Shown here piece after piece: positions 1 to 7,793 of a stretch of 32,756 nt of DNA (position 1 is its first letter; each line of letters begins with the position of its first letter). Under the pieces are notes generated by a model. It searched no databases. It had not been told where the DNA came from and worked only from the letters and a program-made list of their open reading frames with translations. The DNA is taken from assembly GCA_026713145.1 (NCBI GenBank), contig JAPOPA010000396.1, forward strand, positions 1 to 32,756, written 5' to 3'. Source of the stretch: Chloroflexota bacterium (GTDB lineage: Bacteria > Chloroflexota > Dehalococcoidia > Lucifugimonadales > VXLM01). The translations under genes and the position numbers were made by a program.

Positions 1-894
1 GAGGTTGATCGAGTGACCGCTGGCGCTCGGCAGCACCGCCGCAAGGTGCAGCGTCATAGCCTTCATCAGCGTGCCGCCCGTGAGCTGCAAAATCACCTGC
101 GCATTCGCCTTCGACGCGAGTATGCCCCGCGTCATGATGTCTGCTACCGACTGCCCCATCATGTACGCATCGGCAACCCCGTGAGCCGTCTCGGGGTACC
201 CTCCTCCTATGGGGACGCCCCCGTGCACGATCGTCAGACTCGTATGGTGCCGGAGCTCTCGCCATCCGTCGAAGTCGGCCCGGGGCAGCGCGTCTTCGAT
301 GAACCCCACTATTGGATAGTCACGCTCCATCTCGGCGATGAGAGGCTTGACGGCGCCAACCGTTCTGCCGCCGCCGTTGAAGTCGAAGTGGATCTTGAAA
401 CCCGTCGGAAGGTCCAGGTCCGATGCCGCCGCGGCCTGTTCCAATGGGTCATACGACGCATTGGTGTGCATCTTGAACACCATATACCCTTCGTCCCGTG
501 AACGCTGCACCTCCTGGGCGAACACCTCTGCCGGGCATGGCCTCGTCCACGCGGCAACCGTCATCATGTCTCGCACCTTCTGTCCCAGCAGCTTGTAGAC
601 AGGGACCTCCAGGTACTTGCCCATAGCATCGTAGAGTGCGGAGCCGAGACCCAGGTTGAAGTCGTTCATCATGAACTCGAACGGGTTGCGATCGATCAGG
701 TGCTCGAAAGTCGACGCGGGAGGCGGAGGTCCGGGCCAGTCATAGTCGCCGTACCCGACAATGCCCACATCAGTACTGACCTTGAACACGATGCGACTGT
801 CAATTCCGCCCATCCTGCCGCGACCTGCCGCGTTGTCGTACCGCTTCGCCAGCGCAGGATGGATTGGGATGGCCTCAATGTCGGTGATCTTCAT
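1..894 (-). CDS. Enolase-superfamily enzyme (mandelate racemase/muconate lactonizing type), C-terminus cut by window edge
   Basis: Reading the minus strand from the ATG at 894 gives 298 codons without a stop, running off the left edge. The N-terminal capping domain ends in the typical segment LYDAMGKYLEVPVYKLLGQ (about residues 86-105), followed by the barrel domain. Barrel motifs are FKMH (K141), KIHFDFN with a probable metal-binding D171, and GFIED with a probable second metal ligand E200. Members of this family abstract a proton next to a carboxylate using Mg2+, as sugar-acid dehydratases, racemases or cycloisomerases. The exact substrate cannot be read here because the last barrel strands, which usually carry an acid/base residue, are missing. 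No clear Shine-Dalgarno site precedes the ATG. Family confidence is high, substrate unknown. Confidence 0.88.
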   Translation of the reverse strand, partial: MKITDIEAIPIHPALAKRYDNAAGRGRMGGIDSRIVFKVSTDVGIVGYGDYDWPGPPPPASTFEHLIDRNPFEFMMNDFNLGLGSALYDAMGKYLEVPVYKLLGQKVRDMMTVAAWTRPCPAEVFAQEVQRSRDEGYMVFKMHTNASYDPLEQAAAASDLDLPTGFKIHFDFNGGGRTVGAVKPLIAEMERDYPIVGFIEDALPRADFDGWRELRHHTSLTIVHGGVPIGGGYPETAHGVADAYMMGQSVADIMTRGILASKANAQVILQLTGGTLMKAMTLHLAAVLPSASGHSINL

Positions 895-1182
895 GCGTCA
901 CCTCGAAAGCAGTCGTTAGAGCGGCACTAGCCTACCACGTCCGACATACCGTGAGAACACCGGAGTCCCACAGGCCTCTCTCCCCTTGGACTTGGTCGCC
1001 TCCACCAGGTCTGTTCTCAGCAGAACAAACTACATGCGTGGGTCGTACCAATGGTGAATCGTCCCCGATGATCTCTCCCCCACGCGGGGAAACAACCTCG
1101 ACACTACATCCCTAGTCATTGGAACAAGTGCGGTGTCTTGAGTCCGGTGAGGGAGCAATTGTTGGTTTCTGAATGCCCGCTA
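895..1182. other. Non-coding stretch between two minus-strand genes
   Basis: No convincing gene is seen on either strand in this roughly 290-bp gap. It holds a small GC-rich inverted repeat around 1072-1090 (CTCTCCCC followed by a GGGG run). This resembles, in degraded form, the TCTCTCCC/GGGAGAGA hairpins at 5247, 6661, 23890 and 24494. Confidence 0.5.
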
Positions 1183-1887
1183 TCACGCACTCGCACGAAT
1201 CTTATCGGCGTTCTTGAGAGCCTCGCGGGCGGATAGCCTGCTAATGCGGTCGCGGTTTCGGTCGACGTAGTCCTCTACGGTCGGTAGGTCAGTCCACGCC
1301 AGGGAGCGCAAGGCCCACCCTATGGCCTTTCGGATGAAGAAGTCGGGGTGGGACAGGTTGGGATCGATGCAGTCGAAGAGGAGGTCGAGGTCGGTCTCGT
1401 CTTTGCGGTTGATCTGGCAGATGATGGACGACCTGCGCTTCCACATGTTGTCGTCGAGCCTCCATGATCGCATTTGGCGTGCCATGTCAGTCGGATATCG
1501 TTCGAGGAGTTCACGCAGGCGGTGGGTGGCGACCTCGTCGACGTAGTCCCACCATGCGCCGGTCACGACCACCTCTTCGAGCATTGGCAGGACGTCGAGG
1601 GTTCGGAAGTCCAGGTACATCGGCGCACCGGCGATGTCGAGTGCGACGTAGCGCTCTTCGCGATACTCTGCCTTGCGCCAGAGATCGAGGACCGTGTCCC
1701 GCCAGATGGTCTTGTTGCCCAGAGGGTCGGTGCGAAGGACTGCGGTCACCACCTTGCGACGGGCAGGTTTCTGGACGCCTCTGAATGGCATCTCCGACTT
1801 CATGTAGGCCCTCATGCCCTCGGCCTTTTCGGGGTTGGCGTTGTCGGCGAGGGCCTGTCGGATGTCGTGGACTAGCTGGGAGGTCAT
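1183..1887 (-). CDS. AlkD-like DNA alkylation repair protein (HEAT-repeat DNA glycosylase)
   Basis: A 234-residue, helix-rich protein of the AlkD family. AlkD enzymes remove bulky or cationic alkylated bases by wrapping DNA in HEAT-like repeats without flipping the base. Visible family motifs are YMKSEMPFRGV (about 28-38), GAWWDYVDEVA (110-120) and HPDFFIRKAIGWALR (180-194). By eye, W113 and D117 correspond to the catalytic Trp/Asp pair of Bacillus cereus AlkD, R151/R152 to its DNA-contacting Arg, and W191 to its second Trp. The length is normal for the family. It starts 14 bases after the stop of the membrane-protein gene at 1902-2318 on the same strand, so the two may be co-transcribed. Activity is inferred from the retained residues. 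Confidence 0.88.
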   Translation of the reverse strand: MTSQLVHDIRQALADNANPEKAEGMRAYMKSEMPFRGVQKPARRKVVTAVLRTDPLGNKTIWRDTVLDLWRKAEYREERYVALDIAGAPMYLDFRTLDVLPMLEEVVVTGAWWDYVDEVATHRLRELLERYPTDMARQMRSWRLDDNMWKRRSSIICQINRKDETDLDLLFDCIDPNLSHPDFFIRKAIGWALRSLAWTDLPTVEDYVDRNRDRISRLSAREALKNADKIRASA

Positions 1888-1901
1888 TGTTTCGGAAGTC
1901 T

Positions 1902-2318
1902 TCAGTCGGAGGATGCGTCCCTCCAGAGGTGGACGCTAACTCTAGTAATGAGAATCACGTACACCACGTCTATGAGCACCCAGTAGTTCCCATTCACTTC
2001 GCCCTCCGAGCCGCCGCCGACCACCAGCTCATTGACCCAGTTCCAGAAGTAGACGACCGCCAGCGCCGCGGCGGCGTAGAATCCCACGTTGACGCGGATG
2101 TACGAGTTCGTGTCATCTTCCCTTCCGACTTCTTTCTTCGCCAGGTAGGTCACGATCAAGGCGACCAATACGCCAAAAGCCATGAACCAGTTGAGCACAT
2201 TCCAGACTTCGTGGCTTTCGATCACGTCCTCGTAGACGGGACCGAGCACGAAATGAACGAGCACGGCCAAGGCCGTGAGACCGAGAATCACAGCCAGAGG
2301 TTTTCTGAGCGTTTCCAT
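1902..2318 (-). CDS. Small membrane protein, four predicted helices, unknown function
   Basis: Reading from the ATG at 2318, which follows a GGGGAGG ribosome site, gives 138 residues. An upstream in-frame ATG at 2438 is possible but adds a non-conserved-looking leader and lacks a ribosome site. Hydrophobic stretches at about residues 7-27, 39-60, 75-95 and 110-128 suggest four membrane helices. The second loop is charged (KKEVGREDD) and the third loop is Gly-rich (VVGGGSEGEVNGN). I do not recognise the family. It sits directly upstream of the AlkD-like gene on the same strand and is divergent from the Zeta-toxin-like gene at 2465. A function in DNA repair is not implied by this arrangement alone. 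Confidence 0.75.
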   Translation of the reverse strand: METLRKPLAVILGLTALAVLVHFVLGPVYEDVIESHEVWNVLNWFMAFGVLVALIVTYLAKKEVGREDDTNSYIRVNVGFYAAAALAVVYFWNWVNELVVGGGSEGEVNGNYWVLIDVVYVILITRVSVHLWRDASSD

Positions 2319-2464
2319 GGCTACCTCCCCAGTAAGCTTAGCGTTTATGGATTTGGAGACCTGTGAGAATATCAGAGCACAGGCACAGGGGTAAGTCAAA
2401 CCACGAGGTCGAGAGGCTTTCGATCTGCTAGAATCCACCTTGTTGGTGATATGCTCTACAAGCT

Positions 2465-2989
2465 ATGGGGAATGAAAAAAGAATACTGATCATCGCCGGT
2501 CCCAATGGCGCAGGTAAGACCGTTTTCGCCACCGAGTTCTTGCCGAATGAAGCGAACTGCCCGACCTTTATTAATGCCGACATGATTGCGGCTGGCATAA
2601 GCCCGTTTCGACCGCACGCGGCATCTGTTGGCGCGGGAAGACTGATGCTAAACATGATGCGCGAATATGTGAAGCGAGGCGAAAGCTTCGCCTTCGAGAC
2701 CACGTTGAGTGGGCGTGGATATGTACGCTCGATCCATAACTGGCAGGAACTTGGTTACCGCGTAGAGCTTATCTTCCTGCGGCTGGGGACTCCAGAGATG
2801 GCAATTGAACGCGTGAGGCAGCGAGTCCTAGAAGGTGGGCATGATGTGCCAGAAGACGTCATCCGTCGACGTTTTGAGGCGGGTTGGCATAATTTTCAGA
2901 CAATTTATGGCGACTTGGTAGATCACTGGAAGTTATATGAAAACTCCTCGGGTAAGCCATTTCTCATAAAGGAGGGAGAAAATCGATGA
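2465..2989 (+). CDS. Zeta-toxin-like P-loop kinase (COG4185 type)
   Basis: A 174-residue P-loop protein. The Walker A motif is GPNGAGKT (12-19). It is followed by FINADMIAAG (35-44), where the Asp is expected to orient substrate, then FAFETTLSG (75-83), and a helix GHDVPEDVIRRRFEAGWHNF (125-144) with the arginines typical of this family. Zeta toxins phosphorylate UDP-N-acetylglucosamine-type sugars; shorter COG4185 members like this one are poorly characterised and may have other substrates. The start ATG at 2465 has no obvious Shine-Dalgarno site. The stop overlaps the start of the next gene (ATGA), so the two are translationally coupled. The region is visibly AT-richer than its neighbours, consistent with horizontal gain. 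The toxin role is inferred. Confidence 0.85.
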   Translation: MGNEKRILIIAGPNGAGKTVFATEFLPNEANCPTFINADMIAAGISPFRPHAASVGAGRLMLNMMREYVKRGESFAFETTLSGRGYVRSIHNWQELGYRVELIFLRLGTPEMAIERVRQRVLEGGHDVPEDVIRRRFEAGWHNFQTIYGDLVDHWKLYENSSGKPFLIKEGENR

Positions 2990-3195
2990 CCTCTAATGGC
3001 AACTCCAGAAGTCGAGATCAGGTAAGGAGCTCGCTCGATTTAGATTCTGCTGGCATCATGGCGGCGCTTGAGCGGGCAGCCATTCATGCACAGCGGCGAG
3101 CTATAGAAACGACAGGTTCGTATGCAGTTCTAAGAGATGGCAAGATCTTACGCATGACTGAGATCCCAAGGCTGAGCAATAACGAGAGTAGGTAG
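2986..3195 (+). CDS. Small partner of the Zeta-like kinase, candidate antitoxin
   Basis: A 69-residue protein starting inside the stop of the Zeta-like gene (ATGA overlap), with a strong AAGGAGG site 10 bases upstream. A predicted helix (AALERAAIHAQRRAIETTG, about 26-44) is followed by a short strand-turn-strand (SYAVLRDGKILRM). A basic helix plus a 'RDGKI' hairpin is a layout I associate with small genes found after short Zeta-like kinases, but I cannot name a domain. It could be an antitoxin or an accessory factor. Classical epsilon/zeta systems place the antitoxin first; here the order is reversed. Confidence 0.65.
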   Translation: MTSNGNSRSRDQVRSSLDLDSAGIMAALERAAIHAQRRAIETTGSYAVLRDGKILRMTEIPRLSNNESR

Positions 3196-3260
3196 GAATG
3201 ATAGAGCGCGTGGACACGTGCTATCCCGAGAATGACGTCTATTGACACAAGGAGGACAAG

Positions 3261-4256
3261 GTGCCAACAGTAGTGGTTAGCGGGGACAATCCGAACGGTG
3301 CCAACGGGCCGGCAATCCAGTTGCTAGAGGGCCGGGGTTTCAATGTGCGGGTGGTGGACGACGCGCTGTTCGGGCAGGGGAATCGGAGCAATGAGGAGGA
3401 GATCGAGTACCTCAAAGGGGCGAATGGCGTGGTGGCGTGGGGAGAGCGATACCCGGCAGCGGTGATCGAGGAGCTTCCCGACCTGAGGGTCATCGCGCGA
3501 ATGGGCGTGGGCTTCGACAAGGTCGATCTCAAGTCTGCGAGCGAACGTGGCGTCGTCGTTACGATCACGCCGAACTCGAATCACGAGGCGGTGGCGGAAC
3601 ACGCGCTGGCGCTCATCATGAGCATCGCAAAGACCATCGTCACGGCTGACAAGCAGATGCGAGAGGGCGGGTGGCCTTCTGGTCCGGGGAGAGCGCTTCG
3701 CGGAAGCACGCTGGGCATCGTGGGACTGGGCCGGATCGGTCGCAGCCTGGCGGTGCGCGCGCTCGGCTTGAGGATGCGGGTCATCGCGACGGAACTCTAT
3801 CCCGACCAGGACTTCGTGGCCGAGCATGGCATCGAACTCGTCGACCTCGACACGCTACTGGGAGATTCTGACTACGTGAGCCTGCACTGTCCCCTCAATG
3901 ATGAGACGCGAGGGTTCGTGAACAAGACTCTTTTGGAGTCGATGAATCCGAACGGGGTGCTCATCAACACGGCGCGCGGCGGCCTGGTGGTGGAAAGCGA
4001 CCTGCAGGACGCTCTCAAATCGGGGCAGATTGCGGGCGCCGGGCTGGACGTGTTCGAGGAGGAGCCGACCGACCCGAACAACCCGCTGTACGAGTTGGAC
4101 AACGTCATCGTTTCGGCCCACGTGGCGGGGAACGACGAGCTTTCGCTGGTGGAGATGGCCCTTGAGGCCGCCCAGAACATCATCGACCTTCACGATGGCA
4201 AATGGCCGGGCGGATCGGTGGTCAACAGGGACCTGGAGGGTCGCTGGAGCTGGTAA
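3261..4256 (+). CDS. D-2-hydroxyacid dehydrogenase (phosphoglycerate dehydrogenase-like)
   Basis: A 331-residue NAD-dependent D-isomer-specific 2-hydroxyacid dehydrogenase that interconverts a 2-hydroxyacid and a 2-ketoacid. The GTG start at 3261 is fixed by an AAGGAGG site 5-6 bases upstream. The nucleotide-binding motif is GLGRIG (155-160). The catalytic set is R239 (in NTARGG), E268 (in FEEEP) and H287 (in SAHVAG). An acidic residue (E178) at the end of the second Rossmann strand favours NAD over NADP. No C-terminal ACT domain is present, so it is not a regulated serine-pathway SerA of the long type; the substrate may be glycerate, glyoxylate or a sugar-derived hydroxyacid. Its last 35 bases overlap the convergent glycosidase gene. 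Confidence 0.92.
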   Translation: MPTVVVSGDNPNGANGPAIQLLEGRGFNVRVVDDALFGQGNRSNEEEIEYLKGANGVVAWGERYPAAVIEELPDLRVIARMGVGFDKVDLKSASERGVVVTITPNSNHEAVAEHALALIMSIAKTIVTADKQMREGGWPSGPGRALRGSTLGIVGLGRIGRSLAVRALGLRMRVIATELYPDQDFVAEHGIELVDLDTLLGDSDYVSLHCPLNDETRGFVNKTLLESMNPNGVLINTARGGLVVESDLQDALKSGQIAGAGLDVFEEEPTDPNNPLYELDNVIVSAHVAGNDELSLVEMALEAAQNIIDLHDGKWPGGSVVNRDLEGRWSW

Positions 4257-5193
4257 CGGCGTGTATGCCGGTATTGTCGGCGTAGACTGGCACGGGGTCT
4301 GAGATTCGTTCTCCTTGCTCGTCTTTGATCGTCGCGAGCAGGTACCAACTACCATTGAACTCTACCAGCTGGGCGGCGTAGAAGACCGCGTCCGGGTCGT
4401 GTTCGACGATCTGGCCGGTGCCATGCACACGGAACGGCCCGAAGGGACTGCCGGCGACCATCGAGAAGTTTGATCTCTCCGGCAGGCCGCCGCCGAATCG
4501 CTCGGCGTGTTCGGGCGTCAGGAACCGGCCCAGCGTGCAGAAGACGAGGTACCAACATTCTCCTATTCGATAGAGTTGTGGCACTTCCATCTCGTCGGAT
4601 ATGCGGTCGTGTTCCAAGGGTGGCAGGACTTCCCACACCTGCATATCAACGCTGCGGGCCAACGCTACGGTACCACGCGCTCCCGTGGGGCCTTCGTTCC
4701 TACGGGCGCAGACCAGTTGATAGACGGCGTCCCCTTCCTCGAACAGGAACGGGTCGCGCCAGTGATGCATCTTGCGCTGTCCCGTGCCCATGCGCTCGTA
4801 ATGGGGAGCGACTGCCTCGGTGACGGGATTTTCGGGCAGCTTTGCCCATGTGATGAGGTCGTCGGAGACGGCCATTCCCGCGCGCTGGACGCGATGCTGC
4901 TCTTCGTGGGTGCTGTCATTGAGGCTGGTTGCGGAGTAGGCCATCCAGTACTGGCCGTCGCGCTCGATGACGCTTCCGGTGCAGATGCGGAGGTCGTCCC
5001 ATGAACCGGGCGGGCCGGTGCGGAGGGCCGTTGGTAGCCGCTCCCATGTCACGAGGTCGCGGCTGATCGCGTGGCCGACGAATGATGGCCCCCCCTCCAA
5101 AGGCTCGGCGAGATGGAACATGTGGACGGCGTCGTTCTCGTCGTCCACGAAGTACCAGGCGTCGTGCATCATGTGGTCTTCGTAGGTGTACAT
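4222..5193 (-). CDS. Glycoside hydrolase of the GH32/clan-J five-bladed propeller type
   Basis: From the ATG at 5193 the protein has 323 residues. Three clan-J signatures are seen: HDAWYF near the N-terminus (D11 as probable nucleophile, in place of the usual NDPNG), HWRDPFLF (R146-D147-P148, the transition-state-binding RDP motif), and EMEVPQLY (E203 as probable acid/base, replacing the usual ECP). Repeated blade-like segments (SRDLVTWERLP, SDDLITWAKLP, SVDMQVWEVLP) support a propeller. GH32 enzymes hydrolyse fructosides such as sucrose or fructans, but the altered motifs leave the substrate open. An earlier in-frame ATG at 5328 would read through a repeat and is unlikely. There is no signal peptide. 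Its 3' end overlaps the dehydrogenase gene tail to tail. Confidence 0.8.
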   Translation of the reverse strand: MYTYEDHMMHDAWYFVDDENDAVHMFHLAEPLEGGPSFVGHAISRDLVTWERLPTALRTGPPGSWDDLRICTGSVIERDGQYWMAYSATSLNDSTHEEQHRVQRAGMAVSDDLITWAKLPENPVTEAVAPHYERMGTGQRKMHHWRDPFLFEEGDAVYQLVCARRNEGPTGARGTVALARSVDMQVWEVLPPLEHDRISDEMEVPQLYRIGECWYLVFCTLGRFLTPEHAERFGGGLPERSNFSMVAGSPFGPFRVHGTGQIVEHDPDAVFYAAQLVEFNGSWYLLATIKDEQGERISDPVPVYADNTGIHAVTSSSDPPGPC

Positions 5194-5203
5194 GGCGGGA
5201 TCA

Positions 5204-5223
5204 GGTGCTGGGTGCTTGGTGCT
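5204..5223 (-). repeat. 20-bp dispersed repeat, copy 1
   Basis: On the minus strand this reads AGCACCAAGCACCCAGCACC, identical over 20 bases to 25924-25943 on the plus strand. It sits 10 bases upstream of the glycosidase ATG. The other copy lies upstream of the MFS transporter. Confidence 0.8.
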
Positions 5224-5246
5224 GTGGAGAAGGCCGTCTATCTGTG

Positions 5247-5268
5247 TCTCTCCCCAGGGCGGGAGAGA
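5247..5268. repeat. Hairpin repeat TCTCTCCC / GGGAGAGA
   Basis: A perfect 8-bp inverted repeat with a 6-base loop, in the divergent gap between the glycosidase and the nuclease-domain fusion. It belongs to the same family as the hairpins at 6661, 23890 and 24494, a REP-like intergenic element. Confidence 0.75.
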
Positions 5269-5304
5269 GATTTCTAATGTATTGTGCCACTTATCATCCT
5301 GAGT

Positions 5305-5334
5305 TTGACAGGGGTGTACGCAGTTCACTATGAT
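5305..5334 (+). promoter_or_regulatory. Near-consensus sigma-70-type promoter for the nuclease-domain fusion gene
   Basis: TTGACA (5305-5310) is a perfect -35 box. After an 18-base spacer comes TATGAT (5329-5334), five of six bases of the -10 consensus. Transcription would begin near 5341, leaving a leader of about 120 bases before the ATG at 5461. Confidence 0.7.
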
Positions 5335-5460
5335 TCAAGTGAGCTTTGGGGGAAGCCTCCGAGTCCGCGCAAAGGCCGAGCCTACCCCCTCCACGACGGA
5401 ACGACGAACACTCTTTTCTGCCCGATCACGCGGACGCCGGGCAAACGGAAAGGAGTGCTT

Positions 5461-6639
5461 ATGCCACCTCATTCTCTGCCCGCGCGCCCGAGTCTTGAGC
5501 AGCTCAAGAATCAGGCCAAAGACCTCCTGAAGGCCTATCGAGCCGGACAGCCCACGGCTGTCGCTCGTCTTCGGGAATCGATGCCCCGACGCTTCGGGGC
5601 CGTGAACGACCAGCCGGACCCGCCCTCTGTTTCCCTGCGCGACGCTCAACACGTAGTCGCGGCGGAGTACGGGTTTGCCAGTTGGTCACAGATGCACTCA
5701 CACATCCTGGAAAGAGAGAGTATCCCCATGATCGAAATGACCGTCGAAGGCATAAAGTTAAGTCACAGAAATCAACAACGTGTGGTCGTCCTCAAAGGGA
5801 AAGGAGTGAACGTCTACCTGCCGATATGGATAGGCCCGGCAGAGGGCGACTCGATTGCTATGAAACTTCAAGGCAGGGAAACGGTCCGCCCGATGACCCA
5901 CGACCTGATGGACTCCATGATCGGGGACTTGGGAGGAACCGTGAAGCGCGTCATTGTGAGCGAACTGAAGGCCGAGACATTCTTCGGCAAGATCGTGCTT
6001 CAGCGCAACGGAACGACCATTGAGCGCGACTCCAGGCCGAGCGATGCCATCGCGCTGGCAGTCCGGACGGGGGCGTCCATCTATGCCGAGGAGGACGTGC
6101 TTGACCGTGCGGGTGTCGAATTCGACCCGGAAACGGGCGAGGCAATATCAACGAAGTGGCAGTGGATATCGCGCACGCTGAAGGAAATTAAAGAGTTCGA
6201 TTACGCATTTTCGGAAGAGGCCAGGAAGCTATTCGAAGAGGCGGGCCACCGTGCCTACCTACTCGGACACGAGGAGATCACGCAGGAGCACCTTCTGCTG
6301 GCACTTCTCAACGAAGCAGAAGGAGCGGGTGCGCGAGTGCTAAGTGACCTCGGCTTAGATCTCGCCGCAGCAAGAGCCGAACTGGAAGGACGCGCCGAGC
6401 GTGAGTATCGAGAATCCGACAGAGGCTTGATTGATTTCAGCGAAGCGAGCCGGAGCGTGCTTAGCTTGTCCAGAACGGAGGCCTACATGATCTTCGAGGG
6501 GCAGGTCGGGACCGAGCACATCCTGCTGGGCTTGATCTTGGCCGACGAAGGGCTAGCCTCACACATTCTCAAGGACGGGGGAATTGAGATAGAGGCGGCG
6601 CGGGCGGCCGTGCGCAAGATGACCGAAAGCGAGGCGTGA
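5461..6639 (+). CDS. Three-domain fusion: N-terminal helical domain, bifunctional nuclease (DUF151) domain, Clp N-terminal repeat domain
   Basis: The ATG at 5461 follows a GGAAAGGAG site and gives 392 residues. Residues about 10-84 form the helical domain often seen at the front of actinobacterial and chloroflexal ankyrin-like proteins (SLEQLKNQAKDLLKAYRAG ... GFASWSQMHSHI). Residues about 90-215 are a BFN/DUF151 domain (YLPIWIGPAEGDSIAMKL; SRPSDAIALAVRTGASIYAE). Residues about 228-390 hold two Clp_N-type repeats (LGHEEITQEHLLLALLNE; GQVGTEHILLGLILADEG), the substrate/adaptor-binding module of ClpA/ClpC. No AAA+ ATPase domain follows. BFN proteins are reported to have DNase/RNase activity; the Clp repeats could recruit degradation-tagged or arginine-phosphorylated proteins. 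A link between nucleic-acid cleavage and proteostasis is my inference. Confidence 0.88.
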   Translation: MPPHSLPARPSLEQLKNQAKDLLKAYRAGQPTAVARLRESMPRRFGAVNDQPDPPSVSLRDAQHVVAAEYGFASWSQMHSHILERESIPMIEMTVEGIKLSHRNQQRVVVLKGKGVNVYLPIWIGPAEGDSIAMKLQGRETVRPMTHDLMDSMIGDLGGTVKRVIVSELKAETFFGKIVLQRNGTTIERDSRPSDAIALAVRTGASIYAEEDVLDRAGVEFDPETGEAISTKWQWISRTLKEIKEFDYAFSEEARKLFEEAGHRAYLLGHEEITQEHLLLALLNEAEGAGARVLSDLGLDLAAARAELEGRAEREYRESDRGLIDFSEASRSVLSLSRTEAYMIFEGQVGTEHILLGLILADEGLASHILKDGGIEIEAARAAVRKMTESEA

Positions 6640-6660
6640 GGCGTGAGCGCCCCCTCTCGA

Positions 6661-6691
6661 AATCTCTCCCTCGCTCGACGGGGGAGAGATT
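6661..6691. terminator. Bidirectional hairpin terminator between convergent genes
   Basis: A perfect 10-bp inverted repeat, AATCTCTCCC (6661-6670) and GGGAGAGATT (6682-6691), with an 11-base loop. A-rich and T-rich ends flank the GC core. It lies between the 3' ends of the convergent fusion gene (stop 6639) and VOC gene (stop 6710), where it can stop transcription from both sides. It also belongs to the TCTCTCCC hairpin family. Confidence 0.7.
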
Positions 6692-6709
6692 CTTAAACCC
6701 TGAGTACCC

Positions 6710-7081
6710 TCAGACGTGTTGGTCCACCAGAATCGGATTGCCGTCCGGGTCCACAGCTACAAAGCTTGCGGGGCCAGTGGTGCTCTCGTCCGCTTCCACC
6801 TGCAAGTCTATGCCGCTTGCCTTTAGCTGCCTCTGCAGCTCGCGCACGTCGGTAAAGGAGTCGAGGGGCTGGGCGAGCTTGTCCCAACCGGGATTGAAGG
6901 TCAGAATGTTCTGTTCGAACATCCCCTCGAACAGACCGATAGTGTGATCGCCGTTCCTGAGGATTAACCAGTCTTGCGAAGGGTCCCCACCCACAACCTC
7001 GAACCCCAGTTTCTCGTAGAAGGACCTCGAAGCTCCGAGATCCTTGACGGCTAAGCTAACTGAAAAAGCGCCCAGTTCCAT
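6710..7081 (-). CDS. VOC-superfamily protein (glyoxalase/bleomycin-resistance-like)
   Basis: A 123-residue protein with the two beta-alpha-beta-beta-beta halves of the vicinal oxygen chelate fold: [27 protein letters not shown] at the N-terminus (usually followed by a cupped strand) and a C-terminal [16 protein letters not shown]. An AAGGAG site lies 7-8 bases upstream of the ATG. The first metal-binding His common in glyoxalase I is not at its usual place (position taken by Phe/Ser), so this may be a binding protein or a diverged enzyme. The substrate is unknown. It converges with the nuclease-domain fusion gene across the hairpin at 6661. Confidence 0.85.
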   Translation of the reverse strand: MELGAFSVSLAVKDLGASRSFYEKLGFEVVGGDPSQDWLILRNGDHTIGLFEGMFEQNILTFNPGWDKLAQPLDSFTDVRELQRQLKASGIDLQVEADESTTGPASFVAVDPDGNPILVDQHV

Positions 7082-7161
7082 GTTCTTTTGCTCCTTGGTG
7101 AATTGAAGAATTCAGCTTTGAGTTTCACCCGCATCCCCTCACGGCGTGTGGTCACCCTGCA

Positions 7162-7605
7162 TCACGAGAGTCGGATGATTATGGGGACGACGATTGCCGT
7201 GAGTCCCAATGTCGCGATCACGCCACCGAAGAGAAGATAGCGTACGCCGTAGTTCGACATGAGGGACGGGTCGTAGTACCTGTCGACATCATTGTCTCGA
7301 TACATGGCGACAAGACCTCCGAGAAGTATGCCGCGGTTGCGCCTCCCGAGAACCAAGGCCACCACCGCGACGATGTTGAGTAGCACCGTCATCAAGATGA
7401 AGACGGCCAACAGGACATCGTATGTGGCGGTCGATATGGAATCGACTCCTGCAGAGGTCTCCTCCGCTATTGCCGCCGTGGATATGCCGGAGTTGACGGC
7501 CAAGACGATCAGGTTGAAGACGATGGCAGTGAGCACGAAGATGGTGTCCGTGCGACTGCTCTCGCCAAGCTCGCGGACGATGTGGTCATGGACCTGACCG
7601 AGCAT
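7162..7605 (-). CDS. Membrane protein with three predicted helices, unknown function
   Basis: A 147-residue protein with a short charged N-terminus (DHIVRELGESSRTD) and hydrophobic stretches at about 22-45, 62-88 and 123-145. The loop between helices two and three carries RRNRGILLGGLVAMYRDNDVDRYYDPSLM, an unusually charged and Tyr-rich segment. A purine-rich AAAGGGG precedes the ATG. I do not recognise the family. It is on the same strand as the VOC gene, 80 bases upstream of it, which is loose for an operon. Confidence 0.7.
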   Translation of the reverse strand: MLGQVHDHIVRELGESSRTDTIFVLTAIVFNLIVLAVNSGISTAAIAEETSAGVDSISTATYDVLLAVFILMTVLLNIVAVVALVLGRRNRGILLGGLVAMYRDNDVDRYYDPSLMSNYGVRYLLFGGVIATLGLTAIVVPIIIRLS

Positions 7606-7685
7606 CTTTTTGCCCCTTTCGTTGGTGATGCGCCATCGGACTCTTGGTTATGGCGGCGCGTTCTCACTGATTGAGCTTACTGGAT

Positions 7686-7701
7686 TCCGGCCTCCGCCGG
7701 A
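7686..7701. repeat. Short palindromic repeat TCCGGC-CTCC-GCCGGA
   Basis: A perfect 6-bp inverted repeat with a 4-base loop in the 188-bp gap between the membrane protein and the cyclodeaminase-like gene. The surrounding bases (TGGATTCCGG ... GGAGTGACGAGG) look like the dispersed 'GGATTCC...GGAATGACG' palindromes of many bacterial genomes. Only one copy is seen in this window. Confidence 0.5.
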
Positions 7702-7793
7702 GTGACGAGGGACCGTTTCCTATGAGGGTTCAAGACACCAAGAATGGAGAATCGTTCAACTGCATGACGGCGGGCATCCAAGAAAGTCGAGAT

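Noticed and set aside
5284-5460. N-terminal extension of the nuclease-domain fusion from an earlier ATG
   Set aside because: The extension overlaps the -35/-10 elements at 5305-5334, has no domain, and the ATG at 5461 has a strong ribosome site.
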